DNA of 64,000 nt from Cupriavidus lacunae (GCF_003353055.1 NZ_QKWJ01000001.1:372213-436212); one strand, 5' to 3'. Numbered from the stretch's first letter, positions 1-8,919 are shown. Notes: generated by a model not told the origin, from the sequence alone. Made by a program: numbers and translations.

Positions 1-413
1 CGGTCACGCTGCCCGCCAGCCCGGTCGAGATCGGCGTGGCCGAAGAACACCAGGAGACCCTGACGCTGCTGGGCTTCGATATCGCGCCGGTTTCGCCCAC
101 CACGCTGGCCGTGCGCGCGGTGCCGGCGCTGCTGCAGCAGGCCGATGCCGAGGCGCTGGCGCGCGACGTGCTGCGCGACCTGCATGCCTACGGCGGCTCG
201 CGCGTGCTGGCCGAGCGCCGCAATGAACTGCTGGCCACCCTCGCCTGCCACAGCGCGGTGCGCGCCAACCGCAAGCTCACGGTCGAGGAAATGAACGCGC
301 TCCTGCGCCAGATGGAGCAGACCGAGCGCGCCGACCAGTGCAACCACGGGCGCCCGACCTGGGTGCAACTGACCGTGACCGAGCTGGACCGGCTGTTCCT
401 GCGCGGGCAATAA
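1..413 (+). CDS. mutL: DNA mismatch repair protein MutL, C-terminal fragment (5' end outside window)
   Basis: Only the last ~136 codons are present; the reading frame enters at base 3 and ends at TAA 411-413. The segment matches the MutL C-terminal dimerisation region, including the conserved stretches [12 protein letters not shown] and CNHGRPTW just before the end. MutL links mismatch recognition by MutS to strand removal. miaA follows 34 bases later on the same strand, the mutL-miaA order familiar in proteobacteria, which supports the call. The ATG at 36 is internal and is not the gene start. Confidence 0.9.
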   Translation, partial: VTLPASPVEIGVAEEHQETLTLLGFDIAPVSPTTLAVRAVPALLQQADAEALARDVLRDLHAYGGSRVLAERRNELLATLACHSAVRANRKLTVEEMNALLRQMEQTERADQCNHGRPTWVQLTVTELDRLFLRGQ

Positions 414-447
414 GCGGCAAGCCCGCACCATTCATCCAAGGCTCCTG

Positions 448-1416
448 ATGTCCGCCGTACCCCACGATTCCGCCGCGCATCCGCCCGTGGTCTGCCTGCT
501 CGGCCCCACCGCGTCGGGCAAGACCGCTGCCGCGCTGGCGCTGGCGGCCGACGCGCCGGTGGAGATCATCAGCCTGGATTCGGCGCTGGTGTACCGCGAG
601 ATGGATATCGGCACCGCCAAGCCCACGCGCGAAGAACTGGCTGCCGCCCCGCACCACCTGATCGACATCATCGACCCGGCCGACAGCTACTCGGCCGCGC
701 AGTTCGTTGCCGATGCCGAACGGCTGATCGTGCAGATCCGCGCGCGCGGCCATGTGCCACTGATTGTCGGCGGCACCATGCTGTACTACAAGGCGCTGAC
801 GCAAGGGCTCAACGACCTGCCCCAGGCCGACGCCACGCTGCGCGCCGAGCTGGACCAGCTTGCCGCCGAGCGCGGCTGGCCGGCGCTGCATGCGAGGCTG
901 GCCGAGGTCGACCCGGTCACGGCGGCCCGGCTCGCGCCCAACGACGCGCAGCGCATCCAGCGCGCGCTGGAGATCCACCGCCTGTCCGGCCAGCCGATGT
1001 CGGCGCTGCTGGCGCGCCAGGCCGAGGGCCGCACCTTTGCCGGCGCGGCGGACCAGCGCTTCCGCGTGATCGCGCTGGAGCCGTCGGACCGGCTGGCGCT
1101 GCACGCGCGCATCGCGCAGCGCTATGACGCCATGCTGGCCAACGGCTTTATCGAGGAAGTCGAGCGGCTGCGCGCGCGCGGCGACCTGCATCCCGGCCTG
1201 CCGTCGATCCGCTGCGTCGGCTACCGGCAGGTGTGGGAATACCTGGACGGCGAAGCCGATTTCGCCACCATGCGCGAACGCGGCGTTGCCGCGACGCGCC
1301 AACTTTGCAAGCGCCAGCTGACCTGGCTGCGCAGCACGCCCGAGCGGCTGGTGGTGGATTGCCTGGCACCGGGCTATGTCGACCAGGTGCGCAAGCTGGC
1401 GGACTTCGGGCACTGA
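448..1416 (+). CDS. miaA: tRNA dimethylallyltransferase MiaA
   Basis: A 322-residue protein of normal family length. It transfers the dimethylallyl group from DMAPP to N6 of A37 in tRNAs reading UNN codons (i6A37), a prerequisite of ms2i6A. Visible motifs are the P-loop GPTASGKT (residues 19-26), the substrate motif around D44-S45 with DIGTAKP following, and [10 protein letters not shown] near residue 110. The start at ATG 448 puts MSAVPHDS ahead of the first beta strand. It follows mutL closely and is probably co-transcribed with it. Confidence 0.95.
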   Translation: MSAVPHDSAAHPPVVCLLGPTASGKTAAALALAADAPVEIISLDSALVYREMDIGTAKPTREELAAAPHHLIDIIDPADSYSAAQFVADAERLIVQIRARGHVPLIVGGTMLYYKALTQGLNDLPQADATLRAELDQLAAERGWPALHARLAEVDPVTAARLAPNDAQRIQRALEIHRLSGQPMSALLARQAEGRTFAGAADQRFRVIALEPSDRLALHARIAQRYDAMLANGFIEEVERLRARGDLHPGLPSIRCVGYRQVWEYLDGEADFATMRERGVAATRQLCKRQLTWLRSTPERLVVDCLAPGYVDQVRKLADFGH

Positions 1417-1497
1417 CCCGATTGCATGCAAGTTCGCGCAACAAGTGACGGACAGGCGATAATTGCCGATCCAGTCCCTCGCACGCGAGCCTCACAC

Positions 1498-1998
1498 ATG
1501 TCCAAGCCCGCCTTCACGCTCCGCCCCGCCACCGCCGCCGACAGCGCGACACTGTTCAGCCTGATCCTGGCGCTGGCCGAGTACGAAAAGCTGACGCATA
1601 TCGTCGAAGCCACGCCGCAGAAGATCCAGGATGCCCTGTTCGGCGCCACGCCGCATGCCGAGGCGGTGCTGGTCGAAGTCGATACTGGCAGCGGCCGGCA
1701 AGCCGTCGGCTTTGCCCTCTTCTTCCACAATTTCTCGACCTTCCTGGCCAGGACCGGGCTGTACCTGGAAGACCTGTATGTCGATCCGGCCTGGCGCGGC
1801 CACGGCCTGGGCAAGGCGCTGCTCAAGCATCTGGCGGCACTGGCGGTCGCGCGCGGCTGTGGACGCTTCGAATGGTCGGTGCTGGACTGGAACCAGCCGT
1901 CGATCGACTTCTACAAGGCCATGGGCGCCGACGTGCTGCCCGACTGGCGCATCTGCCGCGTAACCGGCGCGGCGCTGGACAAGCTCGGCGCGCCATAA
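1498..1998 (+). CDS. GNAT family N-acetyltransferase
   Basis: A 166-residue single-domain GNAT protein. ATG 1498 (MSKPAFTLRPATAAD) is chosen over an upstream in-frame start at 1426 because the beta-1 strand of the fold begins there. The acetyl-CoA pyrophosphate loop is RGHGLG in the segment YVDPAWRGHGLGKALL, followed by the WNQPSIDFYKAMGA region typical of diamine (spermidine/spermine-like) acetyltransferases. The substrate cannot be set from sequence. It lies 81 bases after miaA and may have its own promoter. Confidence 0.8.
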   Translation: MSKPAFTLRPATAADSATLFSLILALAEYEKLTHIVEATPQKIQDALFGATPHAEAVLVEVDTGSGRQAVGFALFFHNFSTFLARTGLYLEDLYVDPAWRGHGLGKALLKHLAALAVARGCGRFEWSVLDWNQPSIDFYKAMGADVLPDWRICRVTGAALDKLGAP

Positions 1999-2042
1999 AC
2001 CGGCAGCCGGTCCATCGCCGGTGTTATACACTTGATGGCAAG

Positions 2043-2054
2043 CCGCCATACAAT
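2043..2054. promoter_or_regulatory. Candidate operator upstream of the GntR gene (12-bp motif shared with the MFS operon promoter)
   Basis: The 12-mer CCGCCATACAAT lies 45 bases before the GntR start and recurs exactly at 8004-8015 in front of the hydantoin operon. Here it sits in a small inverted repeat, ATGGC-aagcc-GCCAT. A shared motif before a FadR-type regulator and the adjacent catabolic operon fits autoregulation plus pathway control. This is inference from repetition; no binding data. Confidence 0.4.
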
Positions 2055-2098
2055 AACGACACCGACTGTCTTTTTTCCGGACCGCCAAGCCAACCGCC

Positions 2099-2845
2099 AT
2101 GCCACGAACCAAAGCCGAACAACCCGCCACGCCCGCCGCCGACGGTATCGCTGAGACCGACGCGGACAGCGCGCGCGGGTCATCGGTCGAGGAAATCGCC
2201 GACCGCATCCTGACCGCGATCTGGGAGCACCGGCTGCCGCCGGGCACCAAGCTGGTCGAGGAAAAGCTGGGTGGCGTATTTGGCGTGAGCCGCACCAAGG
2301 TGCGGCTGGCCTTCGCCAGGCTGGCGCACGAGGGCGTGCTGACGGTGCATCCCAACCGCGGCACTTTCGTCTCCAGCCCGAGCGTGGCCGAAGCGCGCCA
2401 GGTGCTGCATTCGCGCCACCTGCTGGAGCCCGCGCTGGTGCGCGACCTCGCCGGCGCGATCGGCGCCAAGGGGGTGCGCGCGCTGCGCGAGACCACGCGC
2501 CAGGAAGCGCAGGCGCGCGACAGCAACGACCGCCGCGCCATCATCCGGCTGTCGGGCGAGTTCCACTGCAAGCTGGCGGAAATGACCGGCAACCAGTACC
2601 TGGGCAAGTACATGCGCGAGCTGTGCTCGCTGACCTGCCTGATCATCGCGCTCTATGACGCTCCGGGCGTGCCGTCGTGCCCGCACCACGAGCACGACGA
2701 TATCGTCGATGCGCTGGAAGCCGGCGACGGCGAGCGCGCCGCGCGGCTGATGGCCGAGCACCTCGGCCATGTCGAAAGCACGCTGCGGCTGGAGCTGCCG
2801 GCTGAAGAGAAGGTCGACCTGGAAGCGGTGTTCGCCGCGGTCTGA
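2099..2845 (+). CDS. GntR family transcriptional regulator, FCD (FadR) type
   Basis: A 248-residue regulator. After a ~30-residue polar leader comes a GntR winged helix (about residues 30-95, with VSRTKVRLAFARLAHEGVL) and then an all-helical FCD ligand domain. FCD metal-site residues are visible in FHCKLAEMTGN and in the HEHDDIVDALEAGD stretch. FadR-type GntR proteins usually repress a neighbouring catabolic operon until its ligand appears. The convergent minus-strand hydantoin/amidase operon ends 38 bases after this gene, and the motif at 2043-2054 recurs at that operon's promoter, so this is the likely regulator of that pathway. The ligand is unknown. Confidence 0.85.
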   Translation: MPRTKAEQPATPAADGIAETDADSARGSSVEEIADRILTAIWEHRLPPGTKLVEEKLGGVFGVSRTKVRLAFARLAHEGVLTVHPNRGTFVSSPSVAEARQVLHSRHLLEPALVRDLAGAIGAKGVRALRETTRQEAQARDSNDRRAIIRLSGEFHCKLAEMTGNQYLGKYMRELCSLTCLIIALYDAPGVPSCPHHEHDDIVDALEAGDGERAARLMAEHLGHVESTLRLELPAEEKVDLEAVFAAV

Positions 2846-2883
2846 GCCGCGGCGTTACCGTTGGGAAAGGACAGGGGCGCCGC

Positions 2884-3627
2884 TTAGCGGTGCTCGATGC
2901 GAGCGGCGAGCGCCGCGGGCAAGCCCAGCGTGGGCTTGGCGTCCGGGCGGCGGAACGTGCCCGCGGTGGCCTTGCGCGGCTGCAGCGCGACCAGCGCCTC
3001 GGCCTGCTTGACGGCGGCGGCCATCTGGTCGACCACCGGCACCGCAATGCGGTCGCGCACGCGCGCGGCCAGGCCGGCCAGCGGCGCGCCGGCCAGGATC
3101 ACCACGTCGGCCTCGTCCTCCACCACGGCGCGGTTGGCCAGTTCCACCAGCACGGCTTCCTTCTCTTCCTGCACGTCCGAGACCGAGGCAAAGCTGCCAT
3201 CGAGCATGCGGATGCCGGCCAGCCGGCCGCGCAGGCCGTGCATGTCCACGCACTCCTCATACCAGGGCCCGAGCGCCCGCGCAAAGGTGACGATGGCAAA
3301 GCGCCGGCCCAGCATGCAGGCCGACAGCATCGCCGCCTCGGCCATGCCCACCACCGGCAGGTCGAACAGCTCGCGCGCGCCCATCAGGCCGGGGTCGCCA
3401 AAGGCCGCGATGATGGCCGCGTCGAACTGGCCGTGATGTTCGGCCAGCATTTCCAGCGCGATGGCGCCGCCGATCTGCGCCTCGGCACGCGTGGCGATAT
3501 ACGGCACGCCGCGGCTGGCGGTCAGCGGCACCAGCTCGGTGCCGGGCGCGGCGGCTTCGGTGGCCGCGGCCATCAGGCGCGCGGTGATGCCTTCGCTGGT
3601 GTTGGGATTCAGAACTAGGATTCGCAT
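2884..3627 (-). CDS. Asp/Glu/hydantoin racemase family protein (catalytic cysteines apparently missing)
   Basis: A 247-residue protein starting MRILVLNPNTSEGITARL, the hallmark N-terminus of hydantoin racemases, with the AFGDPGL motif around residues 75-81. Family members normally carry one cysteine just before FGDPG and a second in an LGCAGM-type motif near residue 180. By eye the equivalents here are A75 and G180, so two-base racemisation would not be expected. Remaining cysteines are C104 and C126. Last gene of the operon, 10 bases after the amidase. It could be an inactive, repurposed or binding protein, or a decarboxylase/isomerase relative; the family call is firm, the reaction is not. 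Confidence 0.75.
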   Translation of the reverse strand: MRILVLNPNTSEGITARLMAAATEAAAPGTELVPLTASRGVPYIATRAEAQIGGAIALEMLAEHHGQFDAAIIAAFGDPGLMGARELFDLPVVGMAEAAMLSACMLGRRFAIVTFARALGPWYEECVDMHGLRGRLAGIRMLDGSFASVSDVQEEKEAVLVELANRAVVEDEADVVILAGAPLAGLAARVRDRIAVPVVDQMAAAVKQAEALVALQPRKATAGTFRRPDAKPTLGLPAALAARIEHR

Positions 3628-3637
3628 ATCTGTTTTA

Positions 3638-5059
3638 TCAGGCAGGGTTTAGCAAGGACGCCAGCACACTTTCGGCCAGCTTCGCGGCCGCCAGCACGTT
3701 GCGGTCGGCGCCGCGCGGGCCGGCAATCTGCAGGCCCACAGGCAGGCCGTCGCGACCGCTGCCGCAGGGCACCGAGATCGCCGGCGCCAGCGCATGGTTG
3801 AAGAAGGGCGTGAACACCGCATGGGCACGCGGTTCCACCGCCACGCCGCCGATCCGCTCCGGCCCCAGCCGGTCGTTGCGCCAGGCCACGCATGGCGTGG
3901 TCGGGCACAGCAGCAGGTCATAGCGGGTAAAGAACCCGGCCACAGCCAGCGCGATCTGGTGGCTGGCCTCGCGGGCGCGCGCCACCTCGGCACCGCTCCA
4001 CGCCAGGCCGCGCGCGATCTGGCGCGCGATGTCGGGATCGAACACATCCGGGTCGCGCCGCCACGCATCGCCATAGAGATTGGCCAGGCCGACATGCTGC
4101 AGCGACATCAGCGCGGCCTCGTCGGCGCCCTTCGGCCAGGCCGGGTCGGCACGCTCGATGGTCAGGCCCGCGGCCTGCAGCCGCGCCACGGCCTGTTCGA
4201 AGGCCTGCGCGACATCGTCGTCGACCGGCGTGTCCAGGCCCAGGCGCGGGCTGACCGCGATCTTCAGCGTATGCAGCGGGCGCGGCGCGCCCAGCGAGAA
4301 GCCCAGCGTATCGGGATCGCGAGGATCGGCACCGGCCAGTGCCTCGAACATCAGCTCGGCATCGGCCACGGTGCGCGTGATCGGCGCAATCACCTGGATG
4401 CCATTGAAGGCATGGGGAAAGCCGACCGAATCGGGAATCGCGCCGTAGGAAGGCTTGAAGCCGACCACGCCGGCATGCGCGGGCGGGCGCCGGCTGGAGC
4501 CGCCGCCATCGGTGCCCAGCGCCAGCGGCGCCATGCCGGCCGCCACCGCCACCGCACAGCCGCCGGACGAGCCGCCCGCGGTCAGCGTGGCATCGAGCGG
4601 ATGGCGCGTCAGGCCGTAGACCTTGTTGGTGGTCAGGCCCTTGCAGGCGAACTCCGAAGTATTGCCCATGCCGAGCACGATCGCGCCGGCCTGGCGCAGG
4701 CGCTCGACCGCGATCGCGTCGGCGGGCGCGATGAAGTCGCGGTACAGCTGCGAGCCCTGGGTCACGCGCCGGCCCAGGCTCCAGATCACATCCTTGACGA
4801 TCACCGGCACGCCCGCCAGCAGCGGGCGCTCGCCCCGCGCCAGGCGCGCGCGCAGTTGCGCGAGATCGGCATCGACCAGCTCCTGGCGTTGTTCAAAGAC
4901 GGCATTGAGCTGGTCGTTGCGCGCCGCGATGCGGGCCTGGTAGGCCGCGACCGCCTCGGCGGGATCGAGGCGGCCGGCCGCGACGCGAGCCGCGATGGCG
5001 GCGGCGTCCAGGCGGTTGGTCAGTTCCATCTCTGCAGTGTCGGTCAAAGCATCAGTCAC
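3638..5059 (-). CDS. Amidase signature family hydrolase
   Basis: A 473-residue amidase-signature enzyme. The Ser-cisSer-Lys triad is readable: K89 in VPVIVKDV, cis-Ser S164 in GGSSGG, and nucleophile S188 in GTDGGGSS. Such enzymes hydrolyse carboxamides to acid plus ammonia; some act on N-carbamoyl or ureido compounds. It sits 12 bases downstream of the dihydropyrimidinase, so the likely substrate is the ring-opened carbamoyl product, where hyuC- or ureidopropionase-type enzymes often stand. That role is inference from position. The unusual doubled arginine and PP after the nucleophile (SSRRPP) differs from the more common SIRxPA pattern. Confidence 0.85.
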   Translation of the reverse strand: MTDALTDTAEMELTNRLDAAAIAARVAAGRLDPAEAVAAYQARIAARNDQLNAVFEQRQELVDADLAQLRARLARGERPLLAGVPVIVKDVIWSLGRRVTQGSQLYRDFIAPADAIAVERLRQAGAIVLGMGNTSEFACKGLTTNKVYGLTRHPLDATLTAGGSSGGCAVAVAAGMAPLALGTDGGGSSRRPPAHAGVVGFKPSYGAIPDSVGFPHAFNGIQVIAPITRTVADAELMFEALAGADPRDPDTLGFSLGAPRPLHTLKIAVSPRLGLDTPVDDDVAQAFEQAVARLQAAGLTIERADPAWPKGADEAALMSLQHVGLANLYGDAWRRDPDVFDPDIARQIARGLAWSGAEVARAREASHQIALAVAGFFTRYDLLLCPTTPCVAWRNDRLGPERIGGVAVEPRAHAVFTPFFNHALAPAISVPCGSGRDGLPVGLQIAGPRGADRNVLAAAKLAESVLASLLNPA

Positions 5060-5071
5060 GCAAAGCCGTCC

Positions 5072-6520
5072 TTACAGGCTGCCGCCCGAGGTGCGATAGC
5101 GCGGCCGGGCCATTTCGGGAAGGCCGCACGGCAGGAACTGGCCGTGGCCAGGCTCGGCCAGCACCTCGCCCTCGTGCGCCACCACCTTGCCGCGCACCAG
5201 CGTGGTCACCGGCCAGCCGGTCACGCGCAGGCCTTCATAAGGGGTGTAGTCGACCGCATGGTGCAGGCCGGCGTTCTGGATCGTCACTTCGCGCTGCGGG
5301 TCCCAGATCGCCAGGTCGGCATCGGCGCCGATGGCGATGGTGCCCTTGCGCGGATGCAGGCCGTAGAGCTTGGCGGGGTTGGTCGAGGTCAGCGCAACGA
5401 ACTGGTTGACCGAGATGCGGCCGCCCACCACGCCTGCCGAGAACAGCAGCGGCAGGCGCGTCTCCAGTCCGGGAATGCCGTTGGGAATGTACTGGAATGG
5501 GACTTCCTCGCCGCCAGGCTTCTTGCCCTGCGCGTCTTCGTAGCGGAACGGTGCATGGTCGGACGAGAAGATGGTGAAGAGGCCGTCGGCCAGGCCGTCC
5601 CAGATCACTTCCTGGTTGCTGCGGTCGCGCGGCGGCGGGCTGCACACGCACTTGGCGCCGTGGTAGCCGGGCTGGTCGAGGTCTTCGGCGGTCAGGAACA
5701 GGTACTGCGGGCAGGTCTCGGCAAAGATCTTCATGCCGCGGTTGCGCGCCCAGCGGATCTGCTCCACCGCTTCCTTGCCCGACACGTGGACGATCAGGAT
5801 CGGCACGTCGACCAGCTCTGAGAAGGTGATGGCGCGGTGCGTGGCCTCGCGCTCGATCGCCATCGGCCGCGCCAGCGCGTGGAACTTCGGCGCGGTGTTG
5901 CCCGCCGCTTCCAGCTTCTCGGTCAGCCAGGCGATGCAGTCCGAGTTCTCGGCATGCACCATCACCAGCGCGCCTTCCTGGCGCGCCACCGACAGCACCT
6001 CGAGGATCTCGCGGTCGTTCAGCTTGAGGTCGTCGTAGGTCATGTAGATCTTGAACGACGAATAGCCTTCGCGGATCAGGCCCGGCAGCTCGTCGTTCAG
6101 CACCGCCTCGGTCGGGTCGGCGACGATCAGGTGAAAGGCGTAGTCGACCACGGCCTGGCCGCCGGCGCGCCGGTGGTAGTCGGCGACCGCCGCGCGCAGC
6201 GAATGGCCCTTCTCCTGCGCGGCAAACGGGATCACCGTGGTGGTGCCGCCGCACGCCGCCGAGACCGAGCCGGTGCGGAAGTCATCGGCCATCTTCAGGC
6301 CGTCCGGCATCGGCTGGTCCAGGTGGCAATGCGCGTCGACGCCGCCCGGCAGCACGAGCTTGCCGCTGGCGTCGATGGTCTGCGCGGCCTCGCCCAGGTC
6401 ATGGCCAAGCTGCACGATGCGCCCGCCGGTGATGGCGATATCACATTGCATGGTGTCGCTGGCGGTCACCACGGTGCCGTTGCGGATGATCAGGTCGAAC
6501 TGTTTCACGATACTGTTCAC
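5072..6520 (-). CDS. Dihydropyrimidinase / D-hydantoinase (cyclic amidohydrolase)
   Basis: A 482-residue metal-dependent cyclic amidohydrolase that opens hydantoin or dihydropyrimidine rings to N-carbamoyl acids. Metal ligands are in place: H64 and H66 (DAHCHLDQP), carboxylated lysine K157 (FKIYMTYDD), H189 (MVHAEN), H245 (LIVHVSGKE) and D321 (SSDHAPF). The longest frame begins with GTG 6520; a second GTG at 6508 is possible, and neither has a good Shine-Dalgarno sequence. It begins 26 bases after the MFS stop, so expression probably depends on read-through from that gene. The CHLDQP variant of the first metal motif differs from the common THLDMP, so substrate range is uncertain. Confidence 0.88.
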   Translation of the reverse strand: MNSIVKQFDLIIRNGTVVTASDTMQCDIAITGGRIVQLGHDLGEAAQTIDASGKLVLPGGVDAHCHLDQPMPDGLKMADDFRTGSVSAACGGTTTVIPFAAQEKGHSLRAAVADYHRRAGGQAVVDYAFHLIVADPTEAVLNDELPGLIREGYSSFKIYMTYDDLKLNDREILEVLSVARQEGALVMVHAENSDCIAWLTEKLEAAGNTAPKFHALARPMAIEREATHRAITFSELVDVPILIVHVSGKEAVEQIRWARNRGMKIFAETCPQYLFLTAEDLDQPGYHGAKCVCSPPPRDRSNQEVIWDGLADGLFTIFSSDHAPFRYEDAQGKKPGGEEVPFQYIPNGIPGLETRLPLLFSAGVVGGRISVNQFVALTSTNPAKLYGLHPRKGTIAIGADADLAIWDPQREVTIQNAGLHHAVDYTPYEGLRVTGWPVTTLVRGKVVAHEGEVLAEPGHGQFLPCGLPEMARPRYRTSGGSL

Positions 6521-6546
6521 AAGAAGATAAGGAAGGCGGCCGCGCT

Positions 6547-7878
6547 TTAGCGGTCCGCGTCGGACAAATGCATGCGTGCGGTTTCACGCGCGGCAGCGGC
6601 AGCCACCGCAATCAGCGCGCACACAGCCGCAAGGTAAATGGCTACGGGCGTGGTGCTGCCGAAGCGGTCGAGCAGGCCCACCGCGATCAGTGGGGCCAGG
6701 GCACCGCCGAACACACCGGCAAACTGGAAGCCGAGCGAGGCGCCGGTCACGCGCACCCGGGTGGCGAACAGCTCGGGCAGGAACGACGCCAGCGGCGAGA
6801 ACATGAACGACACCAGCACCATGCCGACGAACGAGCCCAGCATGATCAGCGCCGGGCTGCCGGTCTTGATCATCGCGAAGAAGGCAAAGGCCCACACCGC
6901 GCCGCCGATGCCGCCGATCATCAGCACCGGGCGGCGCCCGATGCGGTCCGCCAGCAGGCCGGCGATCGGAATGAACAGGATCTGCGCCAGCGCGCCCAGC
7001 AGCACGGCATTGAGCGCGATGCTCTTGGGCAGGCCCAGCTTGGTCGGCACGAAATACAGCAGGAACAGCGTGAACACATAGAAGGCGATATCGCCACCCA
7101 GCCGCGCGCCGAAGGCGATCAGCAGTTGCTTCTTGTAGTTGCCCAGCACTTCCATGATCGGCGCGCGCGCCTCGGCATGCGATTCCTCGAGCTTCTCGAA
7201 CATGCCGGATTCACGCACGTTGGCGCGGATATAGAGACCGACCCCGACCAGGAGCGCCGACAGCAGGAACGGCACACGCCAGCCCCAGCTGAGGAAGGCG
7301 TCTTCCGAGACCTGCCAGGTCACCAGCGCGAACACGCCGTTGGCCAGCAAGAGGCCGATCGGCGCCGCCAGCTGCACCAGGCTGCCGAGGATGCCGCGCC
7401 GTTTCCCTTCCGGGTCCAGCTCATTGACCATGATCGCCGCCCCGCCCCACTCGCCGCCCAGGGCCAGGCCCTGCACCACGCGCAGCAGCACCAGCAGCAG
7501 CGGCGCCAGCGCGCCGGCCGCGGCATAGGTCGGCAGCAGGCCGATGCCGAAGGTGGCCAGGCCCATCATCAGCAGCGTGATGATCAGGATGGACTTGCGG
7601 CCCATCTTGTCGCCGAAGTGGCCGAAGATCGCCGCACCCAGCGGCCGCGCCACAAAGGCCACGCCGTAGCTGGCAAAGGACAGCAGCGTCGCGGTCAGCG
7701 GATCGCTCTGGGGGAAGAACAACTTGGGGAAGACCAGCGCGGCGGCCGATCCGTAGATGAAGTGGTCGTAGAACTCGAGCGTGGTGCCGGCCAGGCTGGC
7801 CCCGGCGACGCGCGCAATGGATTGCTTCTGGGGCGATGCGCCGTGCTTGGCCGCTGTGTCGATGCCGACTGCTTGCAT
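6547..7878 (-). CDS. MFS transporter, metabolite:H+ symporter (MHS) subfamily
   Basis: A 443-residue, ~12-helix inner-membrane symporter. ATG 7878 is preferred to an ATG 30 codons upstream because GGAGG sits 7 bases before it. The MHS signature is clear: ASLAGTTLEFYDHFIYG at the N-terminus, DKMGRKSIL after TM2-3, and ALGGEWGGAAIM in TM5. Relatives (ShiA, KgtP, ProP types) import carboxylates or zwitterions. As first gene of the operon with hydantoinase, amidase and racemase-like genes, it probably imports their substrate. Confidence 0.9.
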   Translation of the reverse strand: MQAVGIDTAAKHGASPQKQSIARVAGASLAGTTLEFYDHFIYGSAAALVFPKLFFPQSDPLTATLLSFASYGVAFVARPLGAAIFGHFGDKMGRKSILIITLLMMGLATFGIGLLPTYAAAGALAPLLLVLLRVVQGLALGGEWGGAAIMVNELDPEGKRRGILGSLVQLAAPIGLLLANGVFALVTWQVSEDAFLSWGWRVPFLLSALLVGVGLYIRANVRESGMFEKLEESHAEARAPIMEVLGNYKKQLLIAFGARLGGDIAFYVFTLFLLYFVPTKLGLPKSIALNAVLLGALAQILFIPIAGLLADRIGRRPVLMIGGIGGAVWAFAFFAMIKTGSPALIMLGSFVGMVLVSFMFSPLASFLPELFATRVRVTGASLGFQFAGVFGGALAPLIAVGLLDRFGSTTPVAIYLAAVCALIAVAAAAARETARMHLSDADR

Positions 7879-7988
7879 GGTGGATCCTCCGATGGTCCCT
7901 GGCCTGCCCTGGTGCGCTGGTGGTCCCCGGCGTCGCATTTGGGCGTTGTCTCCGGACGCTGCATGCATGTGCGGCGCCTTTGCTCAGT

Positions 7989-8018
7989 ACATTAGGCCAT
8001 AAACCGCCATACAATCAA
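7989..8018 (-). promoter_or_regulatory. Candidate sigma-70 promoter and GntR operator of the hydantoin operon
   Basis: Reading the minus strand, TTGATT (8018-8013) and TAATGT (7994-7989) are separated by 18 bases, an acceptable -35/-10 pair about 110 bases before the MFS start. The spacer contains the 12-mer shared with the gntR upstream region, and two GCCATA copies start exactly 10 bases apart (7996 and 8006). A repressor bound here would block polymerase. Prediction from sequence only. Confidence 0.4.
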
Positions 8019-8115
8019 GTTTAATTTTGTTTGTTAGTTTTGGTGTGGGTGCATGGAGGGGAGTTGGTGCGGTGCACCATGGTGGGGGGAGGTTGGGGGC
8101 TTGGGGGTGGTTTTT

Positions 8116-8919
8116 GGCGCTTGGTGGGGGTCCTGGTTGTTGGCTTGGTTATGTAGGTCGGGTTCGATGTTGTCGTAGGTTTGACGGCCTGGTTCCGCCC
8201 TGCTGGGCGGGTCACTTTTTGTCCGGAGCGACAAAAAGTAACCAAAAAACGCGTCGCCTCAGGCGGCTGGCCACCAATTTGGCGGCGGGGGTGATTCGGG
8301 CGGTGGTGATTTCCGTTCGATGGGGTGGGTGGTTCGACCCAGCTACGCTCCCTGTCCGGTGCCTACGTCGACGGACTATTGGACGAACCCGACTTTAGGT
8401 TATTGGCAGCCTGCTAACGAGGTCATCGGTGGGACGCCTTCGGCTGCGCTGCGCGCACTCAGTATCGTAGGTCGAAGGCACTGGCACAGAGTGCGTCGCT
8501 GCGCTCGCACGGGGCTGTCGTGATGCCGGGCCAAAGCCCCAAATCAGGACGTGGTCGTTCGTCTGCCACGTTAGGGCCGGCGCGAAGCGCAGCCGAAGGC
8601 GTCCCACCGACGCGGTGCTTAGCAGGCTGCCAACCGCCTAAAGTCGGGTTCGTCCAATAGTCCGTCGATGTGGGCACAGACAGGATGCGTAGCAGGGTCG
8701 AACCGGCAACCACGCCAAACGGCAAGCACCGCCGCCCGAACCACCCCCACCACCAAATTGATGGCCAGCCGCCTGAGGCGACGCGTTTTTTGGTTACTTT
8801 TTGTCGCTCGGACAAAAAGTGACCCGCCCAGCAGGGCGGAACCAGGCGGTTAATCCTACGACAACAGGGAACCCGACCTACATACCCAAGCCAACAACCA
8901 GGACCCCCACCAAGCGCCA
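8116..8919. repeat. Long imperfect inverted repeat, ~340-bp arms, 123-bp spacer
   Basis: The segment 8116-8456 is repeated as reverse complement at 8580-8919 with high identity, for example around GCGTCGCCTCAGGCGGCTGG and GACGGACTATTGGACGAACC. Each arm carries its own palindrome, GTCACTTTTTGTC ... GACAAAAAGTAAC (8211-8241 and 8794-8823). Outside the arms the left flank is G/T-rich and the right flank A/C-rich, so the symmetry seems to extend in decayed form to about 8030 and 8980. Short frames inside are mirror images with no recognisable domain, so the whole 7.88-9.01 kb stretch holds no gene I can support. It lies between the 3' end of purM and the MFS promoter. Confidence 0.85.
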
